Of a stretch of DNA of 53,333 bases, positions 17,405 to 25,259 are shown piece after piece. The translations under genes and the position numbers were made by a program. This DNA comes from Planctomycetaceae bacterium (GTDB lineage: Bacteria; Planctomycetota; Planctomycetia; Pirellulales; UBA7805). Position 1 is the first letter of the stretch, and the number at the start of each line of letters is the position of its first letter. The notes below the pieces were generated by a model, which saw only the letters and a program-made list of their open reading frames with translations, ran no database searches and was not told the origin of the DNA. The DNA is taken from the NCBI GenBank assembly GCA_902630355.1, contig CACOUL010000003.1:78284-131616 (forward strand), written 5' to 3'.

Positions 17405-18901
17405 TTACTCGGGGAGTGTGAGTTGATGATGCGACAGCGATATTTCACCCTGCCACTTTTCGAGATATCCACGTAACGGAAGTTTGCGGGCAGTGTTCTC
17501 CGAACTCATATACCGGATCTTACCAAAAATGGGTCGTTCCGGACCCCATGCCCGATCGTAACGTCCGAGGGTCCAGAAAATTCCGCTATATGAATTGGGG
17601 TCACGTCCATCCAGAGCGTATTTATTGTTCAGATGAATCATGATCCGCAACGCCCGTTGGGGACTTGAAGACCACTCGAGGATTTTCTTTCCCCAGAGCA
17701 TTCGCAGATAATTATGAACCCTACCTGAATTGACAAGTTGTCGCTGGATGGCATTCCAGAGGGGGTCGTGGGTCGTCGCCCCATCGAACTCCGCCAATTC
17801 ATAGCAAAAGGGCCTGGGGTCTTTTGCATGTTCCCCGAGCGTTTGCTGAGCCCAGGCAGGCAGCGACCGATATCTTGCGTAGTCCGACCGCTGGTGGCAC
17901 ATGTTGAATCCTAATTCGCGCCAGGTGATGAGTTGGTCGAGCAGCGCTTCTGTGTTTTCATCGCATCCCCACCATCCGTTTCGCCCTCCGGTTGCAGTTT
18001 CGGCAAGGTGTTGAATTTGCCAATGCCCGCATTCAGTGACTCGATGAAATATTTCATGGGTGCTGATGTGACCGAAATGCAAATAGGGAGAAAGGCCTGT
18101 CGTGCCGCTATCCTCAGGCAAATTTCGCCGGGAGACGTAATGTTCCAAGCGTTCGCCTAAAAATGTATGCAATAAAGATTCAGCCGCTGCTGATCCTCCG
18201 GCGGTCGATGTTGTGGCGACGGAGTGATCGATCGGAAATTCTTTAAGTGATATCTCGCCCGGGTCCTGAGCCAATTGCGGCCAGCGCTTGAGAATTTGAG
18301 GGTCGAGAGAGATTGCTGACTGTGGGTCGTACGTAGAGAGGGGCTCGGCATCGGGAAATTCTAAAAGGTGCGGCTTGAGATGCTTTTGGAGAAATCGGCG
18401 AAAATCGAATGCCCGCGCGAAGCACTTCGTCGCCGCTGCGACCGGCAGAAGTCCATTGGAATCGACCAGTTCACATTTTTTTTCAATCGTCCGGGAAAAT
18501 CGACCCACAATTCGGGGCAAAAAGAATGTCGGATAGTCGTCGGTGACCACCACCGCCGCCCGCTTTGTGAGCGCACCGATCAGCCCATCCCCGGCGCCCC
18601 CATGCGGTTCGAGATAGGAGTGGTAGGCGATATTGTGCCGCGCAAAATTACGGTGATTGTCGATCATCCCATCGAGGATAAATCGATGAAATCGGTCGCA
18701 CGCCCAGCGGTAGTTACAGCTGAGCGGTTCGATGACGAGAAGCGGTTTGGCGAGGACCCGAGCCCAATCGATCGCTCTTTGAAGCCCAAAATTAAAACGA
18801 GTCCTTCGCGAGGCAATCATCCAGTAGAGAACGTACTCACCCTGAGGATCAGCGTCATATCGGTTTGCATCGCGGACCCGGAAAGAAGGAAACGCTCGCA
18901 T
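17405..18901 (-). CDS. phr: Deoxyribodipyrimidine photolyase, class II-like
   Basis: A 498-residue FAD enzyme that uses light to split cyclobutane pyrimidine dimers. The N-terminal Rossmann domain has the class II opening GEYVLYWMIASRRTRFNFGL. The C-terminal FAD/DNA domain carries the class II blocks FNMCHQRSDYARYRSLPAW, HDPLWNAIQRQLVNSGRVHN, RMLWGKKILEW, DGRDPNSYSGIFW and GRYDRAWGPERPIFGKIRYM. These Trp- and Asn-rich motifs are complete, so the enzyme is likely active. It lies 35 bp downstream of a Cfa-like methyltransferase gene and 18 bp upstream of bcp. Light-inducible proteobacterial operons also put a photolyase beside these lipid genes. Confidence 0.92.
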   Translation of the reverse strand: MRAFPSFRVRDANRYDADPQGEYVLYWMIASRRTRFNFGLQRAIDWARVLAKPLLVIEPLSCNYRWACDRFHRFILDGMIDNHRNFARHNIAYHSYLEPHGGAGDGLIGALTKRAAVVVTDDYPTFFLPRIVGRFSRTIEKKCELVDSNGLLPVAAATKCFARAFDFRRFLQKHLKPHLLEFPDAEPLSTYDPQSAISLDPQILKRWPQLAQDPGEISLKEFPIDHSVATTSTAGGSAAAESLLHTFLGERLEHYVSRRNLPEDSGTTGLSPYLHFGHISTHEIFHRVTECGHWQIQHLAETATGGRNGWWGCDENTEALLDQLITWRELGFNMCHQRSDYARYRSLPAWAQQTLGEHAKDPRPFCYELAEFDGATTHDPLWNAIQRQLVNSGRVHNYLRMLWGKKILEWSSSPQRALRIMIHLNNKYALDGRDPNSYSGIFWTLGRYDRAWGPERPIFGKIRYMSSENTARKLPLRGYLEKWQGEISLSHHQLTLPE

Positions 18902-18936
18902 ATTTCACCGCGGTGGCAGGATCCTGTGCCGTACGA

Positions 18937-19965
18937 TCAGGCTCTCTTATCGAGAAGGAAGTGGCCGATGAGCCATTCATCTCCCCCGTTAAATCGAAAG
19001 AGTTCGGCACAGGCCATGAAAAATATTCTCCATCTCTCATACTGTAGGTCCACCAGTTCCTTTGGCAAGTGGTTGCCTAAGACGCATTTTATCTCTTTTC
19101 GCTTCAGATCTTGGTTTGCAAGCCATGCGTCGCAGGTCGCGGCATAATGATTCCCATTGACTGTCCACTGTTCTGTAACGGTGCAGTGGTCCTGGAAATA
19201 GGAAAATATGTCTACGGACGGCATCATGCCGCCCGAAAAGAAGTGTTTTGCCATCCAGTCGGTTCCCCGACTCTCTTCAAATAAATATCCAAACTCACAA
19301 TGACAGAAGATGTGAACAAAAAGCTTCCCCGTTGAAGTCAGCCATTGTGAAACTCGCTCCAGAAGCAGTGCATAGTTTCGCATGTGTTCGAACATCTCGA
19401 CCGAGACGATACGGTCGAATTGTTCATGGGGATCAAAATCGATTACGTTACTCGTGATCACACGAAGTTGTTTCAGATTTCGACGAGCAGCCTCTTGCTC
19501 AATGAATTCCCGTTGGCTTGCCGAGTTGGAAACGGCAACAATGCGAGAGTTTGGATAATGTTCCGCCATCCAGAGACTGAGTGATCCCCACCCACAACCC
19601 AACTCTAGGATTGTCATCCCGTCTTCAAGACGCGCTCGCGTGCAAGTGAGGGCGAGCATTGCATCTTCTGCTTGATCGAGAGACTCGGTGCCTGTGGGAA
19701 AGAGAGCGCAACTGTATTTCATCCGATGACCGAGAATGTAACGAAACATAGCCGCAGGCATTTCATAGTGCTGACGGTTCGCATCCTGGGTTTGCACGGC
19801 GATCGGTTCTGAGCGGAGGCGTTCATAAAATGAAGCTATTGCCGACCGATTTTGCTGCGCAAGGGCCTTCTGTTGCTGAAGTCTTGCTTTGAGTAATCGG
19901 CGTATCCCAAACCGCACAACCGCGTCCGGTAGCCATCCTCTTTCCGCTAAGTTCAGCGCAATCAC
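18937..19965 (-). CDS. Cfa/coclaurine-N-methyltransferase-like SAM methyltransferase
   Basis: A 342-residue methyltransferase of the cyclopropane-fatty-acid synthase superfamily, closer to the coclaurine-N-methyltransferase-like branch. Key features are the SAM loop ILELGCGWGSLSLWMAEHYP, the acidic VSNSASQREFIE, FDRIVSVEMFEHMRNYALLL, and the FSGGMMPSVDIF loop that replaces the F.GG..PS of lipid methylases. The AAMFRYILGHRMKYSCALF segment corresponds to the LF..FLD..MTYSCAYF block of Cfa. Its start overlaps the stop of the DUF1295 gene by 4 nt (ATGA, 19962-19965), so the two are translationally coupled. This gene pair is typical of light/oxidative-stress lipid clusters. The acceptor is probably an unsaturated acyl chain or an amine; I cannot say which. 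Confidence 0.85.
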   Translation of the reverse strand: MIALNLAERGWLPDAVVRFGIRRLLKARLQQQKALAQQNRSAIASFYERLRSEPIAVQTQDANRQHYEMPAAMFRYILGHRMKYSCALFPTGTESLDQAEDAMLALTCTRARLEDGMTILELGCGWGSLSLWMAEHYPNSRIVAVSNSASQREFIEQEAARRNLKQLRVITSNVIDFDPHEQFDRIVSVEMFEHMRNYALLLERVSQWLTSTGKLFVHIFCHCEFGYLFEESRGTDWMAKHFFSGGMMPSVDIFSYFQDHCTVTEQWTVNGNHYAATCDAWLANQDLKRKEIKCVLGNHLPKELVDLQYERWRIFFMACAELFRFNGGDEWLIGHFLLDKRA

Positions 19966-20759
19966 AGCTCAACGTCCTTCTTGGGCCACCATGGAACGAA
20001 AGGACTCGTCACTCGTTGATACATTCGATAGTCATCCCCGCGGCTGGCGATGGCTTGTGCCTCTGCCGGCGGGATGCCGGTCTTGAAGAGCAATAAGTAG
20101 AGAAGCAGCAGTGGCACTACCAAGGCAATCCACCAATAGGATGTACCGATCGCGAGGGGCAGCCAGCACCACCACATGATCCACTCGAAGAAATAATTTG
20201 GGTGTCGGGAGTACCGCCAGAGTCCGCTGCGACATGTCTTCCCACGATTGCTCGCACTTTGCTTGAAGGCATTGAGTTGATAGTCGGCAATCACAATACC
20301 GGAAAAACCGACCAGCCAGATAATCAACCCGACAAAATCCAGAGTGGAGAAAGTGAGCTTATTCGAGCACGAGACCAGCAGTGGCAGCAGAAACAATATT
20401 GCGGCAATCGCTTGCGCCTGAAAGAAATAGAAAAGCCAGAGGTTCGCCTTCGCACCCCATCGCTTGCGAAGTGTCGCATATCGATTCTCCTCGCCGGCAC
20501 CATGCATCCGCCGGAAAAGATAAAGCGATAAACGAGAAGCCCACAAGGCAATAAAACCTGCGGCTAGCACCCGCCGCGCAATTTCACCATCGGCCGTTAC
20601 TGCAATAAATACGCCGCCGATACCGATCACCGATGACCAACCGAGGTCAACAATTCCGGCATTCCCCCGCACTTTTTGTACTGCCCAAAGGCAGATCATG
20701 ACACAAATCGCAAACAAGCCAACGAGGACGATTTGTGTGAAGGGGGCGATGTGAAGCAT
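19962..20759 (-). CDS. DUF1295 membrane protein (steroid-reductase / ICMT-like fold)
   Basis: A 265-residue protein with about six to seven hydrophobic helices, starting MLHIAPFTQIVLVGLFAICVM. The C-terminal SRHPNYFFEWIMWW block is the signature of DUF1295, the family related to 3-oxo-5-alpha-steroid 4-dehydrogenase and isoprenylcysteine carboxyl methyltransferase. These bind NADPH or SAM at the membrane surface. Members regularly sit with Cfa-like methyltransferases, DUF1365 and FAD oxidoreductases. Reduction or oxidation of a membrane-lipid acyl chain is a reasonable guess. It lies 42 bp after the larger Cfa-like gene and is coupled by ATGA overlap to the next gene. Confidence 0.85.
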   Translation of the reverse strand: MLHIAPFTQIVLVGLFAICVMICLWAVQKVRGNAGIVDLGWSSVIGIGGVFIAVTADGEIARRVLAAGFIALWASRLSLYLFRRMHGAGEENRYATLRKRWGAKANLWLFYFFQAQAIAAILFLLPLLVSCSNKLTFSTLDFVGLIIWLVGFSGIVIADYQLNAFKQSASNRGKTCRSGLWRYSRHPNYFFEWIMWWCWLPLAIGTSYWWIALVVPLLLLYLLLFKTGIPPAEAQAIASRGDDYRMYQRVTSPFVPWWPKKDVEL

Positions 20760-20801
20760 GCGAAATGAACGCTTTTGCGAGGAGATGAGCGAGGCGGATA
20801 T

Positions 20802-21980
20802 TTAGCCAGATGCCCCGGGTGATTTTTGTAAAGAAATGTGCCCGACGCGAATTTTTCCTTCGGCAAATCCGCCAGCACAATAGCAGAGGTAATAGTCCCA
20901 AAGTCGAAGAAACTGTTCGCCCAGTTTGAGTTGCCTGATTTGCATTAGATTGTCGTGAAAACGACTTCTCCACTCGGAGAGGGTCCGAACATAGTCATTG
21001 GTGAAATCGGTGACTTGCAGTAACTCCAAACTGGTTTTGCCGGTGGCATTCCGAATCGCCTGAATTGAAGGAAGGCAGCCACCAGGAAAAACAAAATGTT
21101 GAATAAAGTCAGTTGACCGTCGATAGCGAGCATAGTCTTTATCGGGAACCGTAATGGCCTGAATTGTTGCCTTGCCAGACGGCTTGAGTAGCTGCCCGCA
21201 CTTTTCAAAAAACGTTTGCAAAAATCGATGTCCGACGGCCTCGATCATTTCAATCGAGACCAATTTGTCAAACGTGCCTCTCAGGTCACGATAATCCTGG
21301 TAAAGCACCTCTATCTTGTCTGACAGTTTCGCCTTCGAGACCTGCTGTTTTGCGTATCTAAATTGTTCTTTGGAAATCGTTGTGGTCGTGACATGGCAAC
21401 CGTAGTTTTCAGCAGCAAATAGCGCGAAGCCACCCCACCCCGTTCCAATCTCGATGATACGATCTGCTGGCGACAGACTGAGGCCGTTTGCGATTACCCG
21501 ATATTTCTGCATCGAGGCTTCCAAGAGGCTGCTCTCAGGAGGGTCGAAAATACCACATGAGTAAGTCATCGAAGAGTCAAGAAACTGGCGGAAAAAATCA
21601 TTTCCAAGATCGTAATGCGCGGCGATATTTTTACGGCTCCCTTTGCGCGTGTTCCGTCGCAATTTGGAAGCCATCCAGTAGGAGGCCTGCTGGATACGAG
21701 AAAGCCCGCGGTTGGCCGTGCGCAAAAAATCTTCATTACGCGCAAAGAGTCGGATGATCTCAAGAAGATCAGGGGTCGACCAGTCGCCATCGATGAATGA
21801 TTGTGCAGCGCCTACCGATCCCCCCAGAACAAACCGTTTGTAACACCGCGGATTGTGAATTACGATTTCCGCATTCGGTTCCCCCACCCCTCCAAGTACT
21901 TCCATTCTTCCACTTTCGTGGACGGCGAGCGCGCCATGCTGTATTTTCCTCAGGCGAGCAAACGTGCAGCCTCTGAGCAT
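20802..21980 (-). CDS. Cyclopropane-fatty-acid synthase-family methyltransferase
   Basis: A 392-residue SAM enzyme that methylates or cyclopropanates unsaturated acyl chains of membrane phospholipids. Diagnostic blocks are IAAHYDLGNDFFRQFLDSSMTYSCGIF, the SAM loop IIEIGTGWGGFALFAAENYGC, TTTISKEQFRYAKQQV, FDKLVSIEMIEAVGHRFL, and FIQHFVFPGGCLPS. The frame is open to an ATG at 22112, but that start would overlap the upstream DUF1365 gene by 97 bp. The ATG at 21980 leaves a 35-bp gap and starts where related proteins do (ARLRKIQHGALAV). Neither has a ribosome site, so the start is uncertain. In R. sphaeroides, related genes work with a flavoprotein to make methylated and furan fatty acids. Confidence 0.88.
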   Translation of the reverse strand: MLRGCTFARLRKIQHGALAVHESGRMEVLGGVGEPNAEIVIHNPRCYKRFVLGGSVGAAQSFIDGDWSTPDLLEIIRLFARNEDFLRTANRGLSRIQQASYWMASKLRRNTRKGSRKNIAAHYDLGNDFFRQFLDSSMTYSCGIFDPPESSLLEASMQKYRVIANGLSLSPADRIIEIGTGWGGFALFAAENYGCHVTTTTISKEQFRYAKQQVSKAKLSDKIEVLYQDYRDLRGTFDKLVSIEMIEAVGHRFLQTFFEKCGQLLKPSGKATIQAITVPDKDYARYRRSTDFIQHFVFPGGCLPSIQAIRNATGKTSLELLQVTDFTNDYVRTLSEWRSRFHDNLMQIRQLKLGEQFLRLWDYYLCYCAGGFAEGKIRVGHISLQKSPGASG

Positions 21981-22015
21981 CGCAGTCAAGGAGAAGCGAT
22001 TTTCTCGAGATTCAC

Positions 22016-22822
22016 TCAAAGGTTGTGCGGGGCACGATTGCCGGGAGGCGATATGTTTTTGCTGGTGGAGTTTTTCTTTGGATGGGGATAAAAGGGACAA
22101 TTCTTCTTCCATAATCTAAGTGCCTGAAAATAAATGGCGGTAACGGTTTTCAATGTGATTAAAGGATAACGTATTTGAAGTCGTCGTAATGCGGCGCGAT
22201 TCAAGGGTTGCCTCTTAAGCGACAACGCGGCACTGAACAGCATTTGGCTGTTTTCAGTACTATGAATGCCGACCTGTAAAGTTTCGCGAGGAACACCGAT
22301 AGACCAATGGTATATCTGGTCCATGCCCATAAAGGGCGATACATGAAATGCTTTCGGGTGACTGAATTTGAGCGACTGTGATCCCTCGCGTCGATTTCCC
22401 GACCACAAGACATACATATGCCGCTCCATCCACGGCGTATTACTGACTTCGGCGACAATCGTTGCGGGTTCGGCATCGTCTTGATCAAAACAGTAGAACA
22501 TGTTGAGTGGACTGAAATAGTGTCCCCAGACGCGTAGTTGTGTCAGGAGTCTGATGGGGCCTTGCGGGATACGTCCGGTACTCTTTCCTACTAATTCTCT
22601 GATTGACTGTGTGAGAGGTTTGTGTGGACTACCAAAATGATCGGAACGTCGGAAGGAAACAGGGGAAAAGCGTTCCTTGCTCATCACTACGTCAACGAGT
22701 TCTCTTTGTAATTCATCAAGATCCAAGTACGCCATATAGAGTTGCTGTTGGAAGCAATGCGTGACGGGGTCATAGCGTCGATGTCGGACAAACCCCTCGT
22801 AAAGGCAACTGTGCATCGTCAT
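22016..22822 (-). CDS. DUF1365 protein
   Basis: A 268-residue protein of the DUF1365 family. It opens LYEGFVRHRRYDPVTHCFQQQLYMAYLDLDEL, the family hallmark. VWGHYFSPLNMFYCFDQD, KAFHVSPFMGMDQIYHW and KLWKKNCPFYPHPKK-like blocks follow. No enzyme activity is firmly assigned; the family accompanies Cfa-like methyltransferases and FAD-dependent desaturase-like proteins. The ATG at 22822 overlaps the stop of the FAD gene (ATGA, 22819-22822), which decides it over an ATG six codons upstream. The C-terminal 16 residues (NSTSKNISPPGNRAPHNL) are poorly conserved-looking and run into the leader of the next gene. Confidence 0.88.
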   Translation of the reverse strand: MTMHSCLYEGFVRHRRYDPVTHCFQQQLYMAYLDLDELQRELVDVVMSKERFSPVSFRRSDHFGSPHKPLTQSIRELVGKSTGRIPQGPIRLLTQLRVWGHYFSPLNMFYCFDQDDAEPATIVAEVSNTPWMERHMYVLWSGNRREGSQSLKFSHPKAFHVSPFMGMDQIYHWSIGVPRETLQVGIHSTENSQMLFSAALSLKRQPLNRAALRRLQIRYPLITLKTVTAIYFQALRLWKKNCPFYPHPKKNSTSKNISPPGNRAPHNL

Positions 22823-24087
22823 AAGTGCTTCCCGAAACATTTCGCAACCGCAAGCCCACTATTGACCCCATCTTCGTGGAATCCATAGCCCCAATAGGCG
22901 CCGCAGAAATAGCTGTGATGCTTCCCGTTGATATCGTTGTGACGGTGTTGCATCGCTATCGACCCGGCAGAAAAAACCGGATGTTGATAGCTCATTCTTT
23001 CCAACACAAAACGGTCGTCAATGGGACGGGATGGATTCAGGGTAACACACACCGGTTGCGAGCACCCCAATTTCTGTAGCCGGTTCACATCGTAAGTCAC
23101 GGACACAGGTTTTGTCGCAGATTTGCTCACAAGGTAGTTCCAGCTGGCCCATGCTCGCCTACTTTGGGGCATCCAACTACGGTCTGTGTGCAATACGGCC
23201 TCATTCTGTTGATATGCAAAGTGACTGAGGATTTCCTTTTCATCGGCTGTCGGGGCGGCCAGGAGATGAAGTGTGGTATCCGCGTGGGTGGCAAAGATCA
23301 CTTTGTCAAAAGGTTCCTCGACTCCATCCCCTCGTTTTATGAAGACGCCGTCCTCTTTTCGCTCGACGCGACGTATCGGGCACCGCGTTGTGATCGCTTG
23401 GCTGAACGATTCAGTCAATGCTCGAACGTAGCTTTGGGCGCCGTCGCAGATGGTGTACCAACGCGGACGGTTGCGGATTTGGAGCAAGCCATGGTTTTGC
23501 AGAAAGGAAACGAGGAAACGTGCAGGGAATGCCAGGAATCGCTCTGCCGGGCACGACCAAATCGATGCGCCGAGGGGCACGAGATAATGCTGCAGAAAAA
23601 GATCGCTGTAGCGATTGTCGCGCACATAGTTTCCCAGAGTGCATGAGTCATCAGGAGTCTCGAGAAGTTGTGGTGCCTCGCGATTAAAACGTAAAATATC
23701 GCACACCATACGATAAAACGACGGACGAAAAAAATTGGACCTTTGTGCGAAGAGTCCATTGAGTGAACTTCCTTGATATTCGAGGCCACTCGCATCGCAC
23801 CGCACGCTGAAGCTCATGTCGCTCGGTTGAGATTGCACGCCCAATTGCTGCAACAAGCGAATGAAGTTCGGATAGGTTTTTTCGTTGAATACCATAAAGC
23901 CGGTATCAATCGAAATCTCACGCCCCTCCAGCGAAACGGAGTGCGTATGGGTATGTCCGCCAACATGATCATCAGCAGAGAAGACGGTAATGTCGTGGTC
24001 TTTGTGCAGTAGCCAAGCACAAACATTACCGCTTATTCCCGCGCCGACAATGGCGATCTTTGATCGCGTCTGCTGCCTCTCTACCAT
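22819..24087 (-). CDS. FAD-dependent oxidoreductase (amine-oxidase fold), lipid-modification cluster
   Basis: A 422-residue flavoprotein. The dinucleotide fold is at the start (IAIVGAGISGNVCAWLL, GxGxxG), followed by HDITVFSADDHVGGHTHTH, the FAD-contact HVGGH typical of this group, and IDTGFMVFNEKTYPNF. The closing FAD motif is CGAYWGYGFHEDGVNSGLAVA. It resembles the 'NAD(P)-binding / flavin amine oxidase' proteins paired with DUF1365 and Cfa in proteobacterial singlet-oxygen regulons. There they are linked to desaturation of methylated acyl chains. It starts 62 bp downstream of the MerR-type regulator and is coupled to DUF1365 by a 4-nt overlap. The reaction here is inferred from context. 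Confidence 0.87.
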   Translation of the reverse strand: MVERQQTRSKIAIVGAGISGNVCAWLLHKDHDITVFSADDHVGGHTHTHSVSLEGREISIDTGFMVFNEKTYPNFIRLLQQLGVQSQPSDMSFSVRCDASGLEYQGSSLNGLFAQRSNFFRPSFYRMVCDILRFNREAPQLLETPDDSCTLGNYVRDNRYSDLFLQHYLVPLGASIWSCPAERFLAFPARFLVSFLQNHGLLQIRNRPRWYTICDGAQSYVRALTESFSQAITTRCPIRRVERKEDGVFIKRGDGVEEPFDKVIFATHADTTLHLLAAPTADEKEILSHFAYQQNEAVLHTDRSWMPQSRRAWASWNYLVSKSATKPVSVTYDVNRLQKLGCSQPVCVTLNPSRPIDDRFVLERMSYQHPVFSAGSIAMQHRHNDINGKHHSYFCGAYWGYGFHEDGVNSGLAVAKCFGKHL

Positions 24088-24149
24088 CGGCGTCGGTTCT
24101 TTTCGTTGAGGGAGTGCAGGGGAGAGAACGGGGGCACGCCATCCAGGCC

Positions 24150-25022
24150 TTAGTTTTTACCGTATTCACGAGCGCACAATTGCATGTCGTGCATGTGCGC
24201 ACAATACGCCGTGTACCTCAGCTCATCTCGAATACGCTTAGTGAGCGCCTTTCCTCCAATGACAATGGCAACACCCGAGTCCACTGACTCTCGTAAAGAA
24301 CGATAATCACGAAAGAACTTTTGCTCATCATCAATCGCTGAAATGCTGAGCCAGAGTAGTTGGGGTCGATATTTTTTTAGAGCCTCCTGAATGGTTGTCA
24401 GCGGCAGCGATACACCGAGCGAAATCGCATTCCAACCAAGATCTCTCAGGGTGAGTTCGGCCATACGGTTCGCCAGACGATAGTCGTCTCCTTCCGGCGT
24501 GGCACCGATTGCACACGGTGCGTCGGTGGCGGGTACGGGAAGGAAGGCACGGAGTTCGAGAAGAATGCTTTCACAAATCTCAGTTGCCCGCCTCTCCTGG
24601 AAAATATCGAGTCGTCCGTCATGCCACTGCACTCCGATTTCGTAGAAACTCCGGGCAATCACGTCGTCAAAGATGCGGTCGAGCGGTTCGTTGCCCAGGT
24701 AGAGATCGAAGATCATCCGCCGGCACAATTCGTCTTTTCCCTCAATGAAGGCTCGAGCTAGTTGATCGACCGTTTTTGACCCGATCGTGCATCGCGAACT
24801 GGCAGGAAGACCCAAGATCTCCGGTTCTGCCAGTTGGCGGTCCGAATTCCGGATGAAGGCTACGACATCGGCCGGATTGAGTCTACGGTGCCCGCCCTCA
24901 GTGCGGGACATAGGAATCAGTCCACGATCACACCACCGCTTGAGCGAACTCTCACTGACTCCGATCGCCTTGGCGACCTGTTTCGGCGAAACGGTGGCAG
25001 ACCCTGCGCTGAGTGTTTCCAA
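24150..25022 (-). CDS. MerR-family regulator with degenerate B12-binding domain
   Basis: A 290-residue regulator of the LitR/CarH architecture. A MerR winged helix is at about residues 10-58 (VSPKQVAKAIGVSESSLKRWCDRGLIP, GGHRRL). A four-helix B12-cap-like domain covers about 85-165 and a Rossmann B12-binding-like domain about 168-285. In CarH/LitR the cap carries W-x9-E-H; here it reads Trp133, nine residues, Glu143, Arg144, so the His is lost. The cobalt-ligating His of the GDxHxxG loop is Tyr181 (EGDDYRLAN), and the following Gly is Ala184. Cobalamin binding in the usual way is therefore unlikely. Start is TTG with no clear ribosome site; the frame upstream holds no ATG/GTG before a stop. 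It heads the lipid/photolyase run. Confidence 0.87.
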   Translation of the reverse strand: METLSAGSATVSPKQVAKAIGVSESSLKRWCDRGLIPMSRTEGGHRRLNPADVVAFIRNSDRQLAEPEILGLPASSRCTIGSKTVDQLARAFIEGKDELCRRMIFDLYLGNEPLDRIFDDVIARSFYEIGVQWHDGRLDIFQERRATEICESILLELRAFLPVPATDAPCAIGATPEGDDYRLANRMAELTLRDLGWNAISLGVSLPLTTIQEALKKYRPQLLWLSISAIDDEQKFFRDYRSLRESVDSGVAIVIGGKALTKRIRDELRYTAYCAHMHDMQLCAREYGKN

Positions 25023-25259
25023 GGGATTTCTCGAGAAAAGCGAAAGAGGTGAACGTTTTGAATATTTTTATGTCAATCTACGCCATTTGCCAATGGAAAT
25101 AGAGAAAATGATTTGGAAAACAGTTGAAAAGTAAGCAAATTCTCCGAAAATTTGAACATTTTCCGACCGGAGAGCGTTCGGCGTAGCCTATAGCTGAGCG
25201 TAGTGGGGGTCGCCTTTGAGCTACCCCCCGAAAGTGCGGAGTGTTGAGGGAGGGTCTCT
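25023..25259. promoter_or_regulatory. Divergent control region of the photo-oxidative cluster
   Basis: A 237-bp gap between the MerR-type regulator (minus) and the SRPBCC-epimerase gene (plus). The left two thirds is AT-rich; a TTGACA lies on the minus strand at about 25070-25075 but has no good -10 at the usual distance. At 25205-25210 and 25223-25228, GGGGGT and ACCCCC form a 6-bp inverted repeat with a 12-nt loop. GCGTAG is repeated just upstream of it. The right edge holds GAGGGAGGG, the ribosome site of the GTG start at 25260. The regulator most likely binds here. Confidence 0.4.

Noticed and set aside
25070-25075. TTGACA on the minus strand as -35 box of the MerR-type regulator
   Set aside because: No acceptable -10 hexamer lies 16-18 bp downstream, so it is mentioned only as part of the control region.
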